Below are positions 39,914 through 48,948 of a stretch of DNA of 64,000 nt, piece after piece. This DNA comes from Aquabacter sediminis. GTDB lineage: Bacteria; Pseudomonadota; Alphaproteobacteria; Rhizobiales; Xanthobacteraceae. The stretch's first letter is position 1. Each line of letters begins with the position of its first letter. Under the pieces are notes generated by a model, which worked only from the letters and a program-made list of their open reading frames with translations, ran no database searches and was not told where the DNA came from. The stretch covers positions 62,001 to 126,000 of the forward strand of contig NZ_JARBFX010000001.1 of assembly GCF_028863665.1 (NCBI RefSeq), in the 5' to 3' direction. The position numbers and the translations under genes were made by a program.

Positions 39914-41845
39914 ATGAAATCCGAAATCGTCGCTCATCTCGGGCAGACCGGCGTGCTTCTTCCAGCCCTCATTGGAGAGGGCTTGCGCGCCAATGACCGG
40001 GTGAAAGTACGGCTCGGCGTGCTCCAGGCGGCTGTGCGCCACGCCCATGATCCGCTGAACGCGCCCTTCGACCTGCGCGAGGAATGCAAAGCCGCTGGCG
40101 TCGATCCCATGGCCCTGGAGGACCTGGTCCGCCAAGCCACCGCAGGGGGCGGGGAAGACGAGGCGCGCCGCGAGATCGCAGCGCCGGGCCTTGCGGCATT
40201 GGGACGTGCCATCTGGGACGATCTGGAAGACATGGTGAAGGCGGCTGAAGCGGGGGAGGACCCCGCCGGGCCCGCTGCCCGCGCCCGCCTCGCGGCCATC
40301 CAGGCCGACAGCGCCCTTGGGCGCAGCGATGCCCTGCATGAAAGCGAGATCCGCCGCCACACCGGCATCGGGGATCCGGACGCGCCAAGCCTCCACCAGA
40401 TGGTCATGGACCTGCACAAGGCGCTCAATCGGCTCTCCGCCACCCATGCGGAGGAACAGATTGCCGGCGCCCATGCCTTCGGACTCCTGCCGCAAGACCG
40501 CCCGTCGGTGGAAGCCTTCATGCGGGGTCTGAATGCCACGGCGGGGCTGAAGTTCGACCATCCCGGCCTGTCCACCACCGCCGCCCGCACGCCGGCGGGG
40601 CTCACCATCCAGAACGACATCGGCGAGACCGACGCTCATGTGGTGGTGATCGGCGTCACCGACGCGGCCGTGACCGTCACCTATACGGACGTGCACCGGG
40701 CGCGGGCCCGCTTCTTCACCGGGCTGTTCCGGGACCTGCCGGTGCGCTGGAGCGGGCTCGACCAGCACACCGCAAAAGGACTGGCGGAGGATGCCGCCTT
40801 CTATCTGGTCACCGGCCGCTGCGACGGCGACCTTGCGAGCCGGTTGGCGGTGCTGGAGGCCCTGGGCCGGAACCTCGTCTTCCTTATCGACTGGAACAAG
40901 GCGCGCAAGGTGCTGCGCAACTGGGTCTCGAAGGCGGACGCGGTGACGCTCCTGGACTTCGCTGCGCGCAACAGCATCGGGCAGCGCGCGTTTCTGGAAC
41001 TGGGCGGGGCGGATCTGGTGGCCGCTGCCGTCCAGCATGCGGCCGGCGGGCGGATCGGCTTTGGCGAACGCCTTGATACGGCACTCGGCCGCGAAGGGGC
41101 GTGCGACTTCCTGCGGGCGGTCCTGCGCATCTCCACCGAGGCGTTACAGGAGGGCCAGTCCCTGCGCCTCGCCCGCGATCGCATCGAGGCGGAGCTGATG
41201 CGTCACCTCCAGCGGGTAGACCATGACCTTCTCGCTGTTGTCGTGCGCCAAGCCGGCCTCGCGCGCGAGGTCGCGGCCAGCGTGGCGGGCGCCCTTGAAC
41301 AAGAAAAACCCGGGGAGGCGGATCGCCTCGCGGCCCAGGCCCGCCGCATCGAACAGAAGGCGGACCGGATCGCGGTGGCCGCCCGCGAGCGGGGTGCCCG
41401 GGTCGGGACAGACATGCGTCTTGTCGCCCTGGTCAACCAGATGGAAGAGGCCATCGACGAATTGGAGCAGGCCGCCTTCGTCGCTTCCCTGGCGCCGACG
41501 CCCGTGCCGCCGGATTTGACAGAACCGCTGGGGCGGCTGTGCCGTGCTGCCGTGGAAGGCGCGGAAGCTGCGGCCAGCGGTGCGGTCGCGGCCATCGAGG
41601 CGCCGGCCGGCCACAAGCTGGATTTCGAGGACGCCCTGCGCGCCTGTGGCCGTCTTTCCGAAATCGAGCACGCCGCGGATGAAGCCGAGCGGGCGGTGAC
41701 CGCCGCCGTCCTCGCCGGGCCGGTGGACCTGAGAGCGGGCATAGCGGCGCTGGAATTTGCCCGCGCCCTGGAACGGGCCACCGATCGTCTCGCCGGCTTC
41801 GGCCATCTCCTGCGCGGGCATGTGCTCGCCGATCTGTCCACCTGA
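39914..41845 (+). CDS. Large protein with C-terminal PhoU/DUF47-like helical domain, partner of the PPDK-like gene
   Basis: A 643-residue cytoplasmic protein. The N-terminal two thirds (about 1-410) are of unknown fold; they start LLPALIGEGLRANDRVKVRL and include a beta-rich stretch at about 229-265 (NDIGETDAHVVVIGVTD). The C-terminal ~220 residues are amphipathic helices resembling PhoU/DUF47 phosphate-transport regulators (ARRIEQKADRIAVAARE, NQMEEAIDELEQAAFVASL). The start at 39914 follows GAGGGG with a 6-nt spacer; 39833 is an alternative. The PPDK-like gene begins 13 nt after its stop, so the two are one operon. Function is unknown. Confidence 0.75.
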   Translation: MKSEIVAHLGQTGVLLPALIGEGLRANDRVKVRLGVLQAAVRHAHDPLNAPFDLREECKAAGVDPMALEDLVRQATAGGGEDEARREIAAPGLAALGRAIWDDLEDMVKAAEAGEDPAGPAARARLAAIQADSALGRSDALHESEIRRHTGIGDPDAPSLHQMVMDLHKALNRLSATHAEEQIAGAHAFGLLPQDRPSVEAFMRGLNATAGLKFDHPGLSTTAARTPAGLTIQNDIGETDAHVVVIGVTDAAVTVTYTDVHRARARFFTGLFRDLPVRWSGLDQHTAKGLAEDAAFYLVTGRCDGDLASRLAVLEALGRNLVFLIDWNKARKVLRNWVSKADAVTLLDFAARNSIGQRAFLELGGADLVAAAVQHAAGGRIGFGERLDTALGREGACDFLRAVLRISTEALQEGQSLRLARDRIEAELMRHLQRVDHDLLAVVVRQAGLAREVAASVAGALEQEKPGEADRLAAQARRIEQKADRIAVAARERGARVGTDMRLVALVNQMEEAIDELEQAAFVASLAPTPVPPDLTEPLGRLCRAAVEGAEAAASGAVAAIEAPAGHKLDFEDALRACGRLSEIEHAADEAERAVTAAVLAGPVDLRAGIAALEFARALERATDRLAGFGHLLRGHVLADLST

Positions 41846-41858
41846 GAGGAGGCGGCCC

Positions 41859-43436
41859 ATGCGCCCCGTCACCATCGGCTCCGGCAGCACCTTGACCCCT
41901 CCCGTCGAAGAGATCGGCGCCAAGGCGGCAAATCTTGCCCGCATGGCAGCCCTCGGCCTGCCAGTCCCTCCTGCTTTCGTCCTGCCCATCTCGCTGTGTG
42001 GTGCGATCACACGTGGCGAGCCGGGCGCGGAGCGCGAGGTCGCCAAGGCCTTGGAGGAAGGCATTGCCTTCCTGGAGCAGGCAACAGGCCGCGTTTTCGG
42101 GGATTCCCGTCGGCCGCTTCTGGTCTCCGTCCGCTCGGGCGCAGCGCGCTCCATGCCCGGCATGCTGGAGACGGTGCTGGACGTGGGGTGCACGCCAGCG
42201 GCCGTTCGGGGTCTCGTGCGCCTCAGCGGCAATCCGCGTTTTGCTTGGGATTGCCGCCGCCGCTTCCTGGAGAGCTTCGGCTCCGTTGTGCTGGGCATCG
42301 ACCCCGCCGCCTTTGCCGAACCCGCTGCGGCCCTCGCGCGCTCAGAAGGGGTGAGGGATGCCACGGCCCTTGATGGCGAAGCGCTGGAGCGGCTGTGTGC
42401 GCTTCTCCAGCAGGTCATCGACGAGGGGGAGGACGTGATCCCGGATGCGCCGCGCGCGCAATTGGAAGCGGCGGCGGCCGCCGTCTACCGCTCGTGGGAC
42501 AGTCCGCGCGCGCGCACCTACCGCAAGCTTGAAAAGCTGGAGCACCTGGCCGGCACCGCCGTGACGGTGCAGGCCATGGTGTTCGGCAATCGCAGCCTCA
42601 CGTCCGGATCGGGCGTCGCCTTCTCGCGCGATCCCTCCACCGGCGCCAACCGGCCGGTCATCGACGTGCTGTTCGAGGCGCAGGGCGAGGATGTGGTCTC
42701 CGGCGTGCGCAACCCGGAAGGCGAGGCTGCGCTCGACCGGCGGGTGCCGCATGCGGCGGACGGCTTGCGCGCGATCCTGAGACAATTGGAGCAGGGATTT
42801 GCCGACGTGCAGGATGTGGAGTTCACCATCGAGGATGGGCGCCTCTTCATCCTTCAAACACGGTCCGCCAAGCGCACGCCCCAAGCGGCCCTGCGGATTG
42901 CCATCGATCTGGTGCGGGAGGGATTGATCAGGCCCTCCGAAGGGCTGAGTCGGCTGGAGGGCATCGACCTGGAGCGCCTCAGCCGCCGGACGCTGGCAGA
43001 TGCAGGGCCCGTGGTGGGCAGCGGGACGCCCGCGTCCGCAGGCGTGGCCGTGGGGCGCGTGGCCTTCGATACCGAGGCTGCCCGCCGCCTCGCCGCGACC
43101 GGCGCGTCCGTCATTCTTATTCGGCCGGACACCAATACGGCGGATGTGGAAGGCTTCGCGCTGGCGGCCGGCATCGTCACCGCTGCAGGAGGTCGAACCG
43201 CCCATGCGGCGCTGGTGGCCCGCCAGATGGGCAAGCCCTGCCTTGTGGGATGCACGACGCTTACCGTCGATCCCGCCGCGCGACGGGCGCGTCTGGGCGA
43301 GACGGAATTGGCGGAAGGCGATCTCCTCGCGCTGGATGGGGCTACAGGCACGCTGCACCTGGGGTCCGCCCGCGTGGTCGAGGAGCGTTTCGAGGCTGAG
43401 CGGGCGGAGGTGGAGACCTGGCGCGTGCCCGCCTGA
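41859..43436 (+). CDS. Pyruvate-phosphate-dikinase-like protein (ATP-grasp plus phosphohistidine domain, no PEP barrel)
   Basis: A 525-residue protein. Residues about 1-350 are the PPDK/PEP-synthase ATP-binding half (GAKAANLARMAALGLPVPPAF, VSVRSGAARSMPGMLETVLD, VAFSRDPSTGAN and the closing VEFTIEDGRLFILQTR). Residues about 390-510 are the swivelling phosphohistidine domain with H449 in GGRTAHAALVARQMGKPCLVG. The C-terminal PEP/pyruvate TIM barrel (~350 residues) of true PPDK is absent, so it should autophosphorylate its histidine but needs another acceptor. A strong AGGAGG site precedes the ATG. The acceptor may be the partner protein or a small molecule; this is inference. Confidence 0.82.
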   Translation: MRPVTIGSGSTLTPPVEEIGAKAANLARMAALGLPVPPAFVLPISLCGAITRGEPGAEREVAKALEEGIAFLEQATGRVFGDSRRPLLVSVRSGAARSMPGMLETVLDVGCTPAAVRGLVRLSGNPRFAWDCRRRFLESFGSVVLGIDPAAFAEPAAALARSEGVRDATALDGEALERLCALLQQVIDEGEDVIPDAPRAQLEAAAAAVYRSWDSPRARTYRKLEKLEHLAGTAVTVQAMVFGNRSLTSGSGVAFSRDPSTGANRPVIDVLFEAQGEDVVSGVRNPEGEAALDRRVPHAADGLRAILRQLEQGFADVQDVEFTIEDGRLFILQTRSAKRTPQAALRIAIDLVREGLIRPSEGLSRLEGIDLERLSRRTLADAGPVVGSGTPASAGVAVGRVAFDTEAARRLAATGASVILIRPDTNTADVEGFALAAGIVTAAGGRTAHAALVARQMGKPCLVGCTTLTVDPAARRARLGETELAEGDLLALDGATGTLHLGSARVVEERFEAERAEVETWRVPA

Positions 43437-43684
43437 GGCGCCACCGGAGCAGGATCCGAGCCCATCCAATCCAATGGGGATCGAAAGCGCTCGCTGAATC
43501 CTGTTCAGTTCAATGGGTGAGAGAGCGACTCAGCGACCGGATGGCACCGTCTTGCGGGTGCCATCTGGTCGGAGCGCGCTCCAAGCCGGCAAGCGACCTT
43601 CCCCTGCGGCTCTTGCCAGGCTGGCTGCAGGGGGCCATTGGAAGGCCGCACGCCAAGTGCGTGCCTGTGTCGCTATGCCACGAG
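43437..43684. repeat. Hairpin-rich interval after the PPDK-like gene
   Basis: A 14-bp stem with one G-U pair (43535-43548 with 43557-43570, core GATGGCACC/GGTGCCATC) closes an 8-nt loop and is directly followed by the perfect palindrome GGAGCGCGCTCC (43571-43582). Just upstream TCGCTGA (43491-43497) pairs with TCAGCGA (43530-43536). The set probably ends the PPDK-like transcript and may be a dispersed palindromic repeat. Confidence 0.5.
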
Positions 43685-44116
43685 ATGAATGATCGGATGT
43701 GCCGCCTGCGATTTCCGACCCGTCGTCTGGCCTTGGGAGCCATCCTGCTGGCCGGGCTGGCCCTGCTTCCCGCGGGCGTCGCCGCCTTCGCCGCCAGTTC
43801 CGACAAGACCATGCTCCTGCTGGAGCCTACGGAGCGCATGGAGCAGCGTTGCAATGCCCGCGCCATGGGCGAGGTGAGCCGGCAGCACCCGGGCATGCAC
43901 CCCGATGAACTGGTGGCCTATGCCTTCTCCGACACGCGCATCCGGGACGACCAGGTGACGGCTCCGGGCGCAGCGGTGCGCAGTGGAGGGCACTGGTATC
44001 ACCTGTCCTATCGCTGCGTGACCAAGGACGAGGGTCTCGGCATCGAGACCCTCACCTATGTGCTTGGCAACCAGATCCCCCGGGATGACTGGGACGCTCA
44101 CGGCCTGGTGCCGTGA
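43685..44116 (+). CDS. DUF930 domain exported protein
   Basis: About 143 residues: an N-terminal signal/anchor helix (LALGAILLAGLALLPAGVAAFA) then the DUF930 domain, with PTERMEQRCNARAMGEV, PDELVAYAFSDTRI, PGAAVRSGGHWYHLSYRC and a closing WDAHGLVP. Two cysteines in the mature part could form a disulfide. It is common in Hyphomicrobiales and of unknown function. The start may be 43685 or 43697; the long frame to 43517 runs through the hairpin region and is rejected. It is convergent with phaC, 9 nt apart. Confidence 0.8.
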   Translation: MNDRMCRLRFPTRRLALGAILLAGLALLPAGVAAFAASSDKTMLLLEPTERMEQRCNARAMGEVSRQHPGMHPDELVAYAFSDTRIRDDQVTAPGAAVRSGGHWYHLSYRCVTKDEGLGIETLTYVLGNQIPRDDWDAHGLVP

Positions 44117-44125
44117 CCTCAGACG

Positions 44126-45931
44126 TCAGGATCGCGCCCGAACATAGGAGCCGGGCGCGTCCTCGATGGGATTGAAGGCGTCGCCGCCCACCGGGCGGGC
44201 GGGCACTTCTTCGGGATGGAGGGTGGTGAGCCATTCCGCCCAGTCCGGCCACCAGGACCCGGCATGCTCCTGCGTGTGCTGGAGCCAGTCGGCATATTCA
44301 CCGCTCACCGGCCCTCCGGTCCAATATTGGTACTTCTTCTTGGCCGGCGGATTGACCACCCCGGCGATGTGACCGGAGCCCGCGAGCACGTAGCGCACGG
44401 GCCCGCCCAGCAGGCCCATGCCGATATAGGCGGACATGGCCGGGGCGATGTGGTCTTCCTTGGTGGCGAGGCAATAGACGGGGATGTTCACCTTCCCCAT
44501 GTCGATGCGCACGCCGGCCAACTCCGCCTTGCCCTTGGCGATGTTGTTCTCCAGGTAGCAGTTGCGCAGGTAATAGGAGTGGTTGGCCGCCGGCATGCGG
44601 GTGGAATCCGCATTCCAATAGAGCAGGTCGAAGGGGAAGGGCGCCTTGCCCTTCATGTAATTGTTGACCACGTAGGGCCAGATCAGGTCGTTCGAGCGCA
44701 GCATGTTGAAGGCGCTCGCCATCTTGGATCCCTCCAGATAGCCCAGTTCCTTCATCCGGCGCTCCAGTGCGGCGAGCTGCTCCTCGTCCACGAACACCTT
44801 CAGGTCGCCCGCATGGGTGAAGTCAATCTGGGTGGTCAGGAAGGTGCTGCTGGCCACACGGGTGTCGCCGGTCGCCGCCATGTAGGCGAGGGTGACGGCG
44901 AGCAAGGTGCCGCCGACACAATAGCCGATGGTGTGCGCCTGCGGCTCCCCGGTCACCCGCTGCACCGCGTCGAGGGCGGCGAAGATGCCGTCGCGCATGT
45001 AGTCGTCGAACCCCTTGGCCGCCAGGCGCGCATCGGGATTGACCCAGGAGATCACGAAGACGGTGAAGCCCTGGTCTACCATCCATTTGATGTAGGATTT
45101 CTCGGGCGTCAGATCGAGGATGTAGAACTTGTTGATCCAGGGCGGCACCACCAGGATCGGCATCTTCTTCACGCTGGGTGTGGAGGGCTCATACTGGATG
45201 AGCTGCATCAGGTCAGTCTGGTAGATAACCTTGCCGGGCGTGAGGGCCAGATTGCGGCCCACCTCGAAGGCGGACATGTCGGTCTGGCGGATGCGCAGGT
45301 CGCCCTTGCCCTCGATCAGGTCCTCGGTGAGGTGCTTCATGCCCCGCACCAGGTTTTCGCCGGACGAGTTGAATGTCTCCCGGAGCAATTCCGGGTTGGT
45401 CATGATGAAGTTGGACGGCGAGATGGCGTTGGAGATCTGCCGGACCAGGAACTCGGCCTTGTGTTTCAAATGCGGATCGAGGCTCTCGGCCTCGGTCACC
45501 ATGGATTCGGCCCAAGTGCTGGTGACCAGATAGGTCTGCTTGAGAGCATCGAAGAAGGGATTAGCTTGCCATTCGGGATCGCGGAAGCGCGCATCGCGCG
45601 GATCGGGCGCGACAACCGGATCGGCCGGTTCGCCGGACATTCTCTTGAGCGCCGCGGTCCACACCGCAAGATAGCCGGACATCAGCCGGCTCTGTGCCTC
45701 CACGGTGCGCTTGGGGTCCGCCATCCAATATTCGGCGACGTTGCCGATGGTCTTCACCGCATCGGCCACTTCGTCCGCCAGTTCGTCCTTCTTGCCGTCC
45801 TCGCGAGGGCGGATATAGGCGGCGAGCGCCTTGCCGCCCTCTTCCACCAGCCGGGCGAGATTATTGGCGAAGGCGTCCATGTCCAGCTTGGGCTGGACCT
45901 GGGCTTGCGTGACGTCCCTCTGTTCCGACAT
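44126..45931 (-). CDS. phaC: Class I poly(3-hydroxyalkanoate) synthase
   Basis: A 601-residue class I PHA synthase. The N-terminal domain (about 80-220) and catalytic alpha/beta-hydrolase domain are typical. The lipase-like box GYCVGG carries catalytic C338, the Asp is in [10 protein letters not shown] and the His in [13 protein letters not shown]. It polymerises 3-hydroxyacyl-CoA to PHA on granules. The start at 45931 (MSEQRDV) is chosen; a 20-residue extension to 45991 is less likely. phaA, phaB and phaR are not in the window. Confidence 0.95.
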   Translation of the reverse strand: MSEQRDVTQAQVQPKLDMDAFANNLARLVEEGGKALAAYIRPREDGKKDELADEVADAVKTIGNVAEYWMADPKRTVEAQSRLMSGYLAVWTAALKRMSGEPADPVVAPDPRDARFRDPEWQANPFFDALKQTYLVTSTWAESMVTEAESLDPHLKHKAEFLVRQISNAISPSNFIMTNPELLRETFNSSGENLVRGMKHLTEDLIEGKGDLRIRQTDMSAFEVGRNLALTPGKVIYQTDLMQLIQYEPSTPSVKKMPILVVPPWINKFYILDLTPEKSYIKWMVDQGFTVFVISWVNPDARLAAKGFDDYMRDGIFAALDAVQRVTGEPQAHTIGYCVGGTLLAVTLAYMAATGDTRVASSTFLTTQIDFTHAGDLKVFVDEEQLAALERRMKELGYLEGSKMASAFNMLRSNDLIWPYVVNNYMKGKAPFPFDLLYWNADSTRMPAANHSYYLRNCYLENNIAKGKAELAGVRIDMGKVNIPVYCLATKEDHIAPAMSAYIGMGLLGGPVRYVLAGSGHIAGVVNPPAKKKYQYWTGGPVSGEYADWLQHTQEHAGSWWPDWAEWLTTLHPEEVPARPVGGDAFNPIEDAPGSYVRARS

Positions 45932-46100
45932 TTGGCGTTCCCTGACCGCGCTGCCTTGCCCCGCAGGATAGGCTCCCGCAACGACAGGCACGCAACCCCT
46001 GTTTCACAATTTTAGCTTCAGGCATACTAACGGGGCATTGCGCGGTGGGCGAGGGGCGCGACCTGCGGCGGAAGGAACGGTTCACATCAACAGGATTGTC

Positions 46101-46421
46101 ATGAGCCAACAGCACGCTTTCCGACCTCGCCGGGCTTCATCCCTTCGGCGCGCGCTTGCTGTCGCCCTCACGCTCGGCATTGCCGGCGCGCTCGCGGGCT
46201 GTGCGGGGGATGGCGGCCCGTTCGCCTGGTTCGGCAAGGATCCCGACGTCCCCAAGCCCGCCCCGAATGCGGTGTTTCCCGGATTCGCCGACAAGCCCGT
46301 GCAACGCCCGCCCGTCCTGGATGCCGGCGGGCAGGCGGCCAAGGAGACGGAGCTGGAATCGCTGGCCCAGCAGACCCGTCAGCGCGGCGAAGAAGCCGCA
46401 AAGGACGACACACAGCAGTAA
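46101..46421 (+). CDS. Small putative lipoprotein
   Basis: A 106-residue protein with an Arg-rich N-terminus, a hydrophobic segment (ALAVALTLGIAGALAGC) and a lipobox ALAGC, so it should be lipid-modified at that Cys. The mature part is Pro-rich (DVPKPAPNAVFPGFADKPVQRPP) and ends in a Glu/Gln-rich helical tail. No family is recognised. It is divergent from phaC and 67 nt before the GT9 gene. The predicted outer-membrane or periplasmic location is inference. Confidence 0.7.
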   Translation: MSQQHAFRPRRASSLRRALAVALTLGIAGALAGCAGDGGPFAWFGKDPDVPKPAPNAVFPGFADKPVQRPPVLDAGGQAAKETELESLAQQTRQRGEEAAKDDTQQ

Positions 46422-46488
46422 CATTATCCCGCTTGACGGAACGTATTCCCTGGAGAGATGAAGGGAATGCGAAGCGGGAACCGGGGTC

Positions 46489-47520
46489 ATGTCATTCGTC
46501 GCCACGGCGGGAATTGCCAAGTGCAGTCGCAGCGGACCCATTCTGGTGGCCGGCTATGGCGGCATCGGGGATCATGTGCGCTGCTTCGCGCTGGTGCGCC
46601 ATGTGGCAGCGGCGCATCCGGGGGTTCCCATCGACTTCCTGTGCCGTAGCCCCACGGACCGGGTCGTCCGGTTCGTGCCGGAACTGCGCAAGGCCTTTGT
46701 GGACGACACCCCTCATGGCCGTTTTGGCCTGAAGGAAAAGCTGCGCCTCGCCAGCCAGCTCAGGGGTGAGGGCTATAGCCGCGTCTATGTGGTCAGCCGC
46801 ACGGTCAAGGCGGCGATCGTACCGTTTTTGGCCGGCATTCCTGAGCGGGTCGGCTGGTTTGGGGAGGGCAGGGCACTCCTCATCAACCGCATCTGTACAG
46901 GTGAGCGCAGCTATCCCGGCGAAACCGAGAAGATCTGCGGCCTTGCCGGTCGTGGCAGCGAACGCTGCCTTCCCCCGCGCCTAATTGTGCAGGACCATGA
47001 GCTGGCGGCCTGGCAGGTGCGCGAGCTGGGCGGGCCTCCCGTCCGGCCTGTGCTCGCCATCGCTCCGGGGGCCTACAATCCCCATCGCCTCTGGCCCGTA
47101 GGTCATTTTGCGGATCTCGCCAAGCGGTTCAAAGCCCGCGGGTGGGACGTCTGGGTGCTGGGCGGACCGCAGGAGCGTGTCGCGGCGATGGAGATTGCAG
47201 CCCAAGTCTCTGTGCGCGATTTCACCGGCACGCCGCTGGAGGATGCGGTGATGCAGATCCGCTCTGCGTCCCGATTCCTGGGTAATGATTCCGGCATGCT
47301 GCACCTCGCCGGTGCCATTGGGACGCCCAGCGTCGGACTCTTCGGTCCGACCACTGCCGAGGTTTCCGGCCCGCGCAACCCGAACGTTTATGCGCTGCGC
47401 CCACCTGTGGGATTCGTCACCGTCGATCAGATCGCGGTTGACCGGGTGGAAGAGACCCTCGCAGACCATATCTCGCAACCGCAGCATTCAATCGGTGCTT
47501 TTTCATTCAGCGAACAGTGA
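46489..47520 (+). CDS. Glycosyltransferase family 9 (heptosyltransferase-like)
   Basis: A 343-residue GT-B protein of the heptosyltransferase family. The N-terminal PILVAGYGGIGDHVRCFALV matches the usual GDxxR-type start and the C-terminal FLGNDSGMLHLAGAIGTPSVGLFGPT is the nucleotide-sugar-binding signature. It probably transfers heptose or a related sugar to LPS core or another glycan. It is a stand-alone gene between a lipoprotein and an aminotransferase gene, without other LPS genes nearby. Confidence 0.85.
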   Translation: MSFVATAGIAKCSRSGPILVAGYGGIGDHVRCFALVRHVAAAHPGVPIDFLCRSPTDRVVRFVPELRKAFVDDTPHGRFGLKEKLRLASQLRGEGYSRVYVVSRTVKAAIVPFLAGIPERVGWFGEGRALLINRICTGERSYPGETEKICGLAGRGSERCLPPRLIVQDHELAAWQVRELGGPPVRPVLAIAPGAYNPHRLWPVGHFADLAKRFKARGWDVWVLGGPQERVAAMEIAAQVSVRDFTGTPLEDAVMQIRSASRFLGNDSGMLHLAGAIGTPSVGLFGPTTAEVSGPRNPNVYALRPPVGFVTVDQIAVDRVEETLADHISQPQHSIGAFSFSEQ

Positions 47521-47578
47521 TAGAAAGCTCGTTCGCCGCGCCCATGGAGCTTTGCGCGGCATTTGGAGCTTGAGTGAG

Positions 47579-48796
47579 ATGACCGATTTTCACCGTATTC
47601 GCCGGCTGCCGCCCTATGTGTTCGAGCAGGTGAACCGCGTGAAGGCCGCCGCCCGAAACAACGGCGTCGACATCATCGATCTCGGCATGGGCAATCCCGA
47701 CCTCGAAGCGCCTGCCCATGTGCTCGAAAAGCTGAAGGAAACCATCGGCAAGCCGCGCACCGACCGCTATTCCGCCTCCAAGGGCATTCCCGGCCTGCGC
47801 CGCGCGCAGGCGGCCTATTACGAGCGGCGGTTTGGCGTGAAGGTCAATCCCGACACGCAGGTGGTGGCGACTTTGGGCTCGAAGGAAGGCTTCGCCAATA
47901 TGGCGCAGGCCATCACCGCCCCGGGCGACGTGATCCTGACACCCAATCCCTCCTATCCGATCCACGCCTTCGGCTTCCTCATGGCGGGTGGCGTGATCCG
48001 CTCCGTGCCGGTTGAGCCCGGGCCGGGCTTCTTCCATGCCATGGAGCGGGCGGTCCAGCATTCCATCCCGAAGCCCATCGCGGTGGTGCTGTGCTATCCG
48101 TCCAACCCCACCGCCACGGTGGCGAGCCTGGATTTCTATAAGGACGTGGTGGCGTTCGCGAAGAAGAACGACCTCATCATCCTGTCGGACCTTGCCTACG
48201 CGGAACTTTATTTCGACGGCAATCCGCCGCCGTCCGTGCTGCAGGTGCCCGGTGCCGTGGACGTGACGGTGGAGTTCACCTCCATGTCCAAGACCTATTC
48301 CATGGCCGGCTGGCGCATGGGCTTTGCGGTGGGCAATGAGCGTCTCATCGCCGCCCTCTCGCGGGTGAAGTCCTACCTCGATTACGGCGCCTACACCCCG
48401 ATCCAGGTGGCGGCGACCGCGGCTCTGAACGGTCCGCAGGACTATATCGGCGAGATGCGCGAGACCTATAAGCGCCGCCGCGATGCCATGGTGGACAGCT
48501 TCGGCCGCGCCGGATGGACCATTCCGGTCCCCTCCGCCTCCATGTTTGCCTGGGCGCCGATCCCCGAACCCTTCCGGGCCATGGGAAGCGTCGAATTCTC
48601 CAAGCTTCTCATCGAGAAGGCGGAGGTGGCGGTGGCCCCCGGCGTCGGCTTTGGCGAGCATGGCGACGATTATGTGCGCATCGCGGTGGTGGAGAACGAG
48701 CAGCGCATCCGGCAGGCCGCGCGCAACATTCGCCGCTTCTTCGACACCGCCGGCACCACCCTCCACAATGTGGTGCCGCTGACCGCCGCGCGCTGA
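47579..48796 (+). CDS. Class I/II PLP aminotransferase (LL-diaminopimelate aminotransferase/AlaC-like)
   Basis: A 405-residue fold-type I aminotransferase. GMGNPDLEAPAHV, the cofactor Asn in CYPSNPTATV and the PLP lysine in FTSMSKTYSMAGWRMGF are visible. Sequences of this type are often annotated as LL-diaminopimelate aminotransferase but many act on alanine, aspartate or glutamate. It precedes homoserine dehydrogenase, which favours a role in the aspartate-family or alanine pathways. Exact activity is unassigned. Confidence 0.9.
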   Translation: MTDFHRIRRLPPYVFEQVNRVKAAARNNGVDIIDLGMGNPDLEAPAHVLEKLKETIGKPRTDRYSASKGIPGLRRAQAAYYERRFGVKVNPDTQVVATLGSKEGFANMAQAITAPGDVILTPNPSYPIHAFGFLMAGGVIRSVPVEPGPGFFHAMERAVQHSIPKPIAVVLCYPSNPTATVASLDFYKDVVAFAKKNDLIILSDLAYAELYFDGNPPPSVLQVPGAVDVTVEFTSMSKTYSMAGWRMGFAVGNERLIAALSRVKSYLDYGAYTPIQVAATAALNGPQDYIGEMRETYKRRRDAMVDSFGRAGWTIPVPSASMFAWAPIPEPFRAMGSVEFSKLLIEKAEVAVAPGVGFGEHGDDYVRIAVVENEQRIRQAARNIRRFFDTAGTTLHNVVPLTAAR

Positions 48797-48948
48797 CACT
48801 GGCCGCGCCCCCTTCCAGGCTGGCGCAAGCCCGGGCGGCCATAGCCGTCGCCTGAAACTGAGCGGAAGCGATGAGCCGGCCGGGTCCGCAGCGATCCGGC
48901 CGAGATCTGCTTCCAAGATCTGCGACACAGGGACATTCGGTTCGATCC

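Noticed and set aside
43517-43684. N-terminal extension of the DUF930 gene
   Set aside because: It runs through a 14-bp hairpin and has no ribosome site; the signal peptide starts at about 43685-43700.
48797-48948. Possible riboswitch leader before homoserine dehydrogenase
   Set aside because: The interval is only 152 bp and shows no aptamer or anti-terminator-like pairing that I could recognise.
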